Assembly: GCA_019418545.1 (NCBI GenBank)
Contig: DYBQ01000090.1
Coordinates: 1 to 9,891 of the forward strand
Length of the DNA: 9,891 bases
Reading direction: 5' to 3'
Origin: Clostridiales bacterium
GTDB taxonomy: Bacteria; Bacillota; Clostridia; Oscillospirales; Acutalibacteraceae
Part shown: positions 5,825 through 9,891 of the stretch, in pieces
Layout of the letters: each line of letters begins with the position of its first letter
Numbering within the stretch: position 1 is the stretch's first letter
Program-made: the position numbers and the translations under genes
Notes under the pieces: generated by a model
The model's database searches: none
Told to the model about the DNA's origin: nothing
What the model saw: the letters and a program-made list of their open reading frames with translations, nothing else

Positions 5825-6501
5825 CTAAATTCCCCCTTTGTCTCCATGGGGATTTCCAGCCGGTATCCTACTTTGTAGATGGTATGCAGATAATTTTCCC
5901 ATCCAAGTTTTTTGCGCAGCCGCTGGACATGGAGGTCAACCGTGCGGGTGTCGCCCATATAGGAGCCGCCCCATACCCGCTCATAAATCGTCTCCCGGTA
6001 TAGCGCTACATTTTGGTTTTGCGCAAAAAGCAAGAGCAAATCATATTCTTTCACAGTCAGTTCAATCATTTTTCCGTCTTTGCGGACTATACGGGACTCG
6101 GTATCGATTTCAATATTTTGAATCGTTAGAATCCGGCACACCTTCCGATACCGGCGAAGGACAGATTCTACCCGGGCCAGCAGTTCTGCCACTTCAAAGG
6201 GCTTGGTAATGTAGTCGTCGGCGCCCATCCGCAGCCCCTTTACGCGGTCGGGCAATTCTGCTCGGGCGGTGATAAAAATCACGGGGATTTCCATGGGGCG
6301 GATATATTCCAGCAATTCCAGACCACTTACTTTTGGAAGCATAATATCCAGCAAAATCAAATCAAAAGCATCAGGGGTAATGAGGCTGGCAGCCTCTGCG
6401 CCGTCAAAAGCACAGGTGCAGGTATAACCGGCGCGGGTCAAATTCATAGCAATCAAATTGGAAATGGGAGGCTCATCCTCCACGATTAAAATCCGGGTCA
6501 A
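5821..6501 (-). CDS. OmpR/PhoB-family response regulator
   Basis: A 226-residue cytosolic regulator. The receiver domain (~1-118) starts RILIVEDEPPISNL. It has the acidic pair Glu8/Asp9, phosphoacceptor Asp52 in LILLDIMLP, Thr78 in FITAR and Lys100 in DDYITKPF. The C-terminal winged-helix DNA-binding domain (~125-216) contains LTVKEYDLLLLFAQN, VWGGSYMGDTRTVDLHVQRLRKKL and the closing TIYKVGYRL. The frame extends upstream to a GTG at 6570. I prefer TTG 6501, because the receiver fold begins right after it and AGAAGG (6509-6514) lies 7 nt upstream. It is the first gene of the operon with the kinase and the anchored protein. An 11-bp-pitch direct repeat at 6575-6593 is a candidate autoregulatory site. 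Confidence 0.94.
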   Translation of the reverse strand: MTRILIVEDEPPISNLIAMNLTRAGYTCTCAFDGAEAASLITPDAFDLILLDIMLPKVSGLELLEYIRPMEIPVIFITARAELPDRVKGLRMGADDYITKPFEVAELLARVESVLRRYRKVCRILTIQNIEIDTESRIVRKDGKMIELTVKEYDLLLLFAQNQNVALYRETIYERVWGGSYMGDTRTVDLHVQRLRKKLGWENYLHTIYKVGYRLEIPMETKGEFS

Positions 6502-6508
6502 CAGGATA

Positions 6509-6514
6509 CCTTCT
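6509..6514 (-). promoter_or_regulatory. Ribosome binding site supporting the TTG start of the response regulator
   Basis: AGAAGG on the minus strand lies 7 nt before TTG 6501. The alternative GTG at 6570 has no comparable site, and its extra 23 residues would precede the canonical receiver N-terminus. Confidence 0.6.
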
Positions 6515-6574
6515 TTCTGCAAATACAATTCCTCTTCATAGGGGTTCTCTTTATGAATTAATGATAACACATAC

Positions 6575-6593
6575 TTGTATCAAAGTTGTATCA
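6575..6593. promoter_or_regulatory. TTGTATCA direct repeats at 11-bp pitch, candidate response-regulator site
   Basis: TTGTATCA occurs exactly at 6575-6582 and 6586-6593, 11 bp apart (one helical turn), just upstream of the response-regulator gene. OmpR/PhoB-type regulators commonly bind such head-to-tail half-sites. The repeats lie downstream of the -10 box at 6613-6618, which suggests negative autoregulation if that promoter is used. The assignment is inferred from geometry and location. Confidence 0.45.
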
Positions 6594-6612
6594 CAAAACC
6601 AAAAGCAAAATA

Positions 6613-6618
6613 ATTATA
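6613..6618 (-). promoter_or_regulatory. TATAAT -10 box, candidate promoter of the two-component operon
   Basis: The minus strand reads GATATAATTA here, a perfect TATAAT. No good TTGACA lies 16-18 bp upstream (the region is a T run), so the promoter may be weak or activated. It would give a leader of roughly 105 bases to the TTG start. Confidence 0.4.
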
Positions 6619-6646
6619 TCATTTTTCCTAAGGTAAAAAACTTCCG

Positions 6647-6676
6647 GTTCTAAAAAAGCAGGGACGTCCATACATA
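6647..6676 (+). promoter_or_regulatory. Candidate SigE promoter of the spoIIIA operon
   Basis: CATACATA (6669-6676) matches the SigE -10 consensus (CATACA followed by an A/T-rich pair) closely. The element 14 bp upstream (6647-6654, GTTCTAAA) is only a partial match to the SigE -35. In Bacillus subtilis spoIIIA is transcribed by SigE in the mother cell, so this is the expected kind of site at the expected place. Confidence 0.4.
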
Positions 6677-6680
6677 TGGG

Positions 6681-6709
6681 TTGACGGCACAAACCACCAG
6701 ATATATATT
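6681..6709 (+). promoter_or_regulatory. SigA-like promoter sequence upstream of spoIIIAA
   Basis: TTGACG (6681-6686), a 17-bp spacer, then TATATT (6704-6709): each hexamer is 5 of 6 to consensus. It lies directly downstream of the SigE-like box and would start transcription near 6716, about 20 bases before spoIIIAA. It may be chance, or it may give vegetative expression. Confidence 0.4.
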
Positions 6710-6737
6710 ATCACCGCAGAAAGGAATGGTCAAAAAA

Positions 6738-7772
6738 ATGGGACTGGCAGGAAGAGAACCGGCAGCGCGCAGCCAGCGGCGTTTTGACGAGGCGGCGGGG
6801 CTTTTGGGAAAGCTGGGAGTTATTTTAAAACGACTGCCGCCGGAAATCAAGGAGCAGATTCAGGAAATTCGGATTCATGCGGGAAGGCCGCTTTCTATCT
6901 GCACAGGAAGCCAAATTTGGTTTATCACAGCTTCGGGAGGCGTATCGCCGCAAGTGCTTCGGAACTGCCCTCTGGTTTCTTGGGAAGAAGTGCGAGAGCT
7001 GTTTCGAAGCCTGTGCGCCTATTCCCTCTATAGCCACGAGGAAGAGCTGCGTCAGGGATATTTAACACTGCCCGGCGGTCACCGGGCGGGCCTATGCGGG
7101 ACGGCGGCAGTGCGGCAGGGGGAAATTGCTTCCATCCGGGAAATTACTTCCATTTGTTTGCGAATTGCACGGGAAAAGCCGGGGGCGGCGGACGAGCTTT
7201 TCCGAAGGTTGGGAGAAATCCCCACAGGGCTGCTGCTGGCCGGGCCGCCATCCAGCGGAAAAACCACTATCTTGCGGGACCTTGCCCGGCAGCTGGCCGA
7301 TGGGAAGAGAGGAAAATATCATCGCGTAGCTGTTGTGGATGAGCGGTGCGAGCTTGGAAGCGTGTGCAGAGGAAGGATGGAAAACGATTTGGGCGCCTGC
7401 TGTGATTTGCTCAGCGGGTATCCAAAGGACTTGGGGATTCTTCAAGCAATTCGTGTGCTTTCCCCGGAGTATATTGTATGTGACGAAGTGGGCGGCGAAA
7501 AAGATGCCGCAGCCATTGAGGCCGGAATGTTTGCCGGAGCGGTTATGATAGCCACCATCCATGCAGGCAGCCGGGAAGAGCTGATACAAAGGCCCATGTG
7601 CCGCAGGATGCTGGAAACCGGTGCTTTTTCCTATGTGGCACAGCTTTGCACCCGGGAATCTCCGGGCAGGCTGGCAGGAATTTGGAAAGCAGGTGAGCTG
7701 ATTGATAAAGGTGTTGGGGCTTTTGCTGCTGATGGCAGCGTGCGCCGGTATCGGTCTGGCGGAGTCGCATAA
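6738..7772 (+). CDS. spoIIIAA: SpoIIIAA, stage III sporulation ATPase
   Basis: This 344-residue cytosolic ATPase energises the SpoIIIA-SpoIIQ channel that links mother cell and forespore. It is related to the type II/IV secretion ATPases. Family signatures are LPPEIKEQIQEIRIHAGRPL (33-52), Walker A GPPSSGKT (169-176), VAVVDERCEL (197-206), Walker B YIVCDEVGG (245-253) and the histidine motif ATIHA (272-276). Downstream genes AB to AE in canonical order confirm the identity. The frame reaches back to a TTG at 6681, but ATG 6738 is preferred: AAAGGA (6720-6725) precedes it at 12 nt, whereas the site touches ATG 6726 directly. The last 71 nt overlap spoIIIAB. The N-terminus is slightly long and basic; otherwise typical. 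Confidence 0.95.
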   Translation: MGLAGREPAARSQRRFDEAAGLLGKLGVILKRLPPEIKEQIQEIRIHAGRPLSICTGSQIWFITASGGVSPQVLRNCPLVSWEEVRELFRSLCAYSLYSHEEELRQGYLTLPGGHRAGLCGTAAVRQGEIASIREITSICLRIAREKPGAADELFRRLGEIPTGLLLAGPPSSGKTTILRDLARQLADGKRGKYHRVAVVDERCELGSVCRGRMENDLGACCDLLSGYPKDLGILQAIRVLSPEYIVCDEVGGEKDAAAIEAGMFAGAVMIATIHAGSREELIQRPMCRRMLETGAFSYVAQLCTRESPGRLAGIWKAGELIDKGVGAFAADGSVRRYRSGGVA

Positions 7773-8181
7773 GCTGACGGCAAGGGCCGAGTTTTTAGAA
7801 GATTTCCGCCGGTTCCTCACCGCTTCACAGGCAGAAATCCAATATGGACTGGTACCGGTGCGGGAGCTTGTTTTGTCTTTTCAGGATGAAATGCCCCTTT
7901 TCAAAACCTGTGCCAGCCGGATTTTGGCAGGGGAGAGCTTTCCAACGGCCTGGAAGCAGGCCGTACAGGAACAGGGAGGGGAGGACAGGGGCTTCCTGCT
8001 GGAATTTGGCAAGGGACTGGGGACAACCGGGCTGGAGGGGCAAATGGCCCATGTCAGGCTTTATCAGGAGCTGACGGATGCCAGACTCATGCAGGCAAGA
8101 AAAAACTGTGAGAAAAAAGGAAAGCTGTACCGGCAGCTTGGATTTTTGGGAGGTGCTGCCCTTGCCCTTGTGCTGTGGTGA
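7702..8181 (+). CDS. spoIIIAB: SpoIIIAB, stage III sporulation protein
   Basis: A 159-residue membrane protein with an N-terminal hydrophobic segment (IKVLGLLLLMAACAGIGLA, 2-20), a helical soluble body (RAEFLEDFRRFLTASQAEIQYG, 28-49) and a C-terminal hydrophobic segment (~145-159). It resembles the type II secretion subunit GspF and is thought to dock the SpoIIIAA ATPase to the channel. The start is TTG 7702 with AGGTGA (7691-7696) 5 nt before it, which places 71 nt of the gene inside spoIIIAA. The family-typical N-terminus begins exactly there, so the overlap is probably real. GTG 7711 is an alternative that would remove three residues. Confidence 0.92.
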   Translation: MIKVLGLLLLMAACAGIGLAESHKLTARAEFLEDFRRFLTASQAEIQYGLVPVRELVLSFQDEMPLFKTCASRILAGESFPTAWKQAVQEQGGEDRGFLLEFGKGLGTTGLEGQMAHVRLYQELTDARLMQARKNCEKKGKLYRQLGFLGGAALALVLW

Positions 8182-8212
8182 AAGGTAGGGCCGAAACGGG
8201 AGGTATGAAAAC

Positions 8213-8407
8213 ATGGACGTAGACCTGATATTCAAAATCGCCGCAATTGGGATTATTGTGGCGGTGCTGAACCAGCTTCTCATTCGTTCCGGCCGGGAAG
8301 AGCAGGCAATGATGACCACGCTGGCCGGTTTGATTGTGGTTTTGATGATGATTATCCAGCAAATTGACACGCTGTTTCAAACCATCAAATCCCTGTTTGG
8401 ATTATAG
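8213..8407 (+). CDS. spoIIIAC: SpoIIIAC, small membrane protein
   Basis: A 64-residue protein with two predicted membrane helices (~5-24 and ~35-55) separated by RSGREEQA, the usual size and layout of SpoIIIAC. It is an integral component of the SpoIIIA channel in the mother-cell membrane facing the forespore. The start ATG has GGGAGG (8198-8203) 9 nt upstream. It lies 31 nt after spoIIIAB and 2 nt before spoIIIAD. An ATG at 8205 is out of frame and opens only five codons. Confidence 0.95.
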   Translation: MDVDLIFKIAAIGIIVAVLNQLLIRSGREEQAMMTTLAGLIVVLMMIIQQIDTLFQTIKSLFGL

Positions 8408-8409
8408 TT

Positions 8410-8805
8410 ATGGATATAGCGGCAATTGGAGGGCTGGCGCTTGCAGCGGCGGCGCTGTGTGCCCTGTTAAAACGGTATCATGGAGAATATGCGCTGCTGA
8501 TTAGTGTGGGAGCCGGGATTCTGATTGTGATTCAGATGTTTTCTTCCCTCATTCCCATTGTCCATGAAATCCAAACCCTGTCGCAGCAGGCAGGAATCGC
8601 TTCGGAATATGGTGAGGTTTTGTTTAAAGCGGTTGGCATTTGCTTTTTGGCCCAGTTTGCCGGTGATGCCTGCCGGGATGCAGGAGAAACGGCGCTGGCT
8701 TCCCGGGTGGAAACGGCGGCAAGGCTTGCCATGACGGCGGCGGCGCTTCCGCTGTTCCAGCAGCTGGCCGAAATGGCGCTGACGCTGATTGGCGCAGGAG
8801 CTTGA
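8410..8805 (+). CDS. spoIIIAD: SpoIIIAD, membrane protein
   Basis: This 131-residue polytopic protein of the SpoIIIA channel starts DIAAIGGLALAAAALCALLKR, has a second hydrophobic stretch (LLISVGAGILIVIQMFSSLI) and a third near the C-terminus. Size and position after spoIIIAC are typical. The ATG lies only 2 nt after the spoIIIAC stop, and no clear Shine-Dalgarno sequence is visible before it (TTTGGATTATAGTT), so translation probably depends on coupling to spoIIIAC. Confidence 0.94.
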   Translation: MDIAAIGGLALAAAALCALLKRYHGEYALLISVGAGILIVIQMFSSLIPIVHEIQTLSQQAGIASEYGEVLFKAVGICFLAQFAGDACRDAGETALASRVETAARLAMTAAALPLFQQLAEMALTLIGAGA

Positions 8806-8818
8806 AAGGAGGGGACGT

Positions 8819-9891
8819 ATGAAACGGGGGATAGTGGCAGCCGCCGCTGCACTGGTTTTGCTGATGGTTCCCGTGTCGGCAGCAGAAACCTTTGACAGTG
8901 AGCTGTATGAAGAACAGATGGAGGAAAGCGGTGCTTCCGATTTAATGGATTCCCTTCCTCCCGAAACCCAGGAACTTCTTCGGGAGCTGGGAATTGAAGG
9001 GATAGGCTGGGAAGAAATCGCTTCCGTAGAGCCGAAGGGCTTTTTTGAAGAGTTGGGGGACATATTTACCCAGGGAATCGCACAGCCGGCAGCGGCAGCG
9101 GCTGCCATTATGGGTGTGATGGTATTGTGTGCTCTGGCCACTGGGATGGGAATTTCCATTGGCAACCGGCAAACTGAAAGTATATTGGCGATTGTGGGGA
9201 CGCTGTGTGCATGTACGGTCATTGCACCGCCAATTGTTTCCTGTATCAGCCAGGCTACCGCCCTGGTTCAGGGAGCAGGGGCTTTTTTGCTGGCCGGCGT
9301 TCCGGTAATTGCCGGGCTGCTGGCCGCCTGCGGGCAGCCGATTTCGGCCAGCGGTTGGACAATCTTTTTGCTGGCGGCGGGGAATGGGGTATCGTTTCTG
9401 TCAGCAGCTGTACTTATGCCGGTTATGAATATTTTTCTGGGATTTTCGCTGGTATCGGCAATTTCGCCGGAAATCCGGCTGACAAGCCTGTGCACGGTTT
9501 TTGCCAAAACAGTCCGCTGGCTGCTGACGCTGACTGTCACCATTTTTACAACGCTCCTTTCAGCCCAGAGTATGATTACCGCATCGGCGGACGGGGCTGC
9601 CGTAAAGGCCACCAAAATGCTTGCCGGGTTTGTCCCGGTAGTCGGCGGTGTGTTGGGGGATGCCATGGGAACGGTGCAGGGCTGTGTCAAGCTGCTCAAG
9701 TCGGGAGCCGGTGCTTTTGGGCTGCTGGCGGCGCTGTGCCTGTTCCTTCCGGTGTTGATTCGCTGCCTGTTGTGGATTCTTTGCTGTACGTTGTGTGCCG
9801 CAGGAGGTGACCTTTTGGGTTTGTCGGAAATTTCCGGTGTGCTTCGGGCATCCAGCCAGGTGCTGCAAACGTTGGTGGCAGTAGTAGTCAG
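8819..9891 (+). CDS. spoIIIAE: SpoIIIAE, polytopic membrane protein (partial, runs off window end)
   Basis: ATG 8819 opens a frame that stays open to the last base: 357 complete codons, most of a protein of about 400 residues. It starts with a signal peptide (MKRGIVAAAAALVLLMVPVSA, cleavage near AETF) and an acidic extracytoplasmic stretch (~22-85) containing LPPETQELLRELGI. Several membrane helices follow, and then the SpoIIIAE hallmark around SADGAAVKATKMLAGFVPVVG. The protein is a large membrane component of the SpoIIIA channel; the multiple helices place it within the bilayer. AAAGGAGGGG (8805-8814) directly precedes the start at ideal spacing, the strongest ribosome site in the operon. 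The remaining genes AF to AH should lie beyond the window. Confidence 0.95.
   Translation, partial: MKRGIVAAAAALVLLMVPVSAAETFDSELYEEQMEESGASDLMDSLPPETQELLRELGIEGIGWEEIASVEPKGFFEELGDIFTQGIAQPAAAAAAIMGVMVLCALATGMGISIGNRQTESILAIVGTLCACTVIAPPIVSCISQATALVQGAGAFLLAGVPVIAGLLAACGQPISASGWTIFLLAAGNGVSFLSAAVLMPVMNIFLGFSLVSAISPEIRLTSLCTVFAKTVRWLLTLTVTIFTTLLSAQSMITASADGAAVKATKMLAGFVPVVGGVLGDAMGTVQGCVKLLKSGAGAFGLLAALCLFLPVLIRCLLWILCCTLCAAGGDLLGLSEISGVLRASSQVLQTLVAVVV

Noticed and set aside
6622..6640. TTTTTCCTAAGGTAAAAAA as a terminator or operator
   Set aside because: Only short, interrupted self-complementarity (CCT/AGG plus A-T ends with mismatches); too weak to call.
7092..7820. 242-codon open frame on the minus strand across spoIIIAA
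   Set aside because: Shadow of spoIIIAA and the start of spoIIIAB; the translated product is Cys/Pro/Ser-rich without a domain.
8205..8222. ATG at 8205 as a start for a small ORF or for spoIIIAC
   Set aside because: Out of frame with spoIIIAC and stops after five codons; the ATG at 8213 has the better-spaced ribosome site.
8467..9222. 251-codon minus-strand frame over spoIIIAD and spoIIIAE
   Set aside because: Low-complexity Ser/Ala-rich translation opposite two canonical sporulation genes.
9205..9810. 201-codon plus-strand frame within spoIIIAE
   Set aside because: It is the +1 shadow of spoIIIAE, whose own frame is open from 8819 to the window end and matches the family throughout.

Overview
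The window looks like the chromosome of a spore-forming, low-to-moderate GC Clostridia-type Firmicute. This rests on the spoIIIA sporulation operon at the right end, strong AGGAGG-type ribosome binding sites, frequent TTG starts, and a mixture of an AraC regulator, an orphan UroD-like protein and an OmpR/HisKA two-component system. I cannot name a species. A gut Oscillospirales/Ruminococcaceae-like member is a guess from protein flavour only.

Left part (1-1400): the last 30 codons of an unidentified gene, then a 337-residue protein that fuses two ADP-ribose-handling domains: an N-terminal NADAR (YbiA/DUF1768) domain and a C-terminal MacroD-type macrodomain. A possible 30-codon basic mini-gene overlaps its stop codon. 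The block ends with weak terminator-like hairpins shared with the convergent neighbour. This fusion is the most unusual gene in the window.

Middle left (1400-3475): a UroD-superfamily (corrinoid methyltransferase-like) gene on the minus strand and an AraC-family regulator on the plus strand, transcribed divergently from a 138-bp region. That region holds overlapping -10 boxes inside a 14-bp perfect palindrome, plus two tandem 16-bp direct repeats that look like an AraC-type operator. The regulator gene ends in a very strong bidirectional terminator (3426-3473).

Middle right (3520-6600, minus strand): a tightly coupled three-gene operon. It encodes an OmpR-type response regulator, a HAMP/HisKA sensor kinase, and a membrane-anchored extracytoplasmic protein of unknown family. 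The stop/start overlaps are 4 and 11 nt. Upstream lies an 8-bp direct repeat at 11-bp pitch, the usual geometry of OmpR/PhoB-type regulator sites. The anchored protein's stop codon lies in a perfect 13-bp tandem duplication.

Right part (6738-9891, plus strand): spoIIIAA-AB-AC-AD-AE, in canonical order, divergent from the two-component operon and cut by the window edge inside spoIIIAE. These genes build the SpoIIIA-SpoIIQ channel between mother cell and forespore. A SigE-like -10 box and a SigA-like promoter both lie upstream. spoIIIAB appears to begin 71 nt inside spoIIIAA at a TTG codon.

No tRNA, rRNA, CRISPR array, insertion sequence or riboswitch was recognised, and no gap between genes exceeds about 190 bases.
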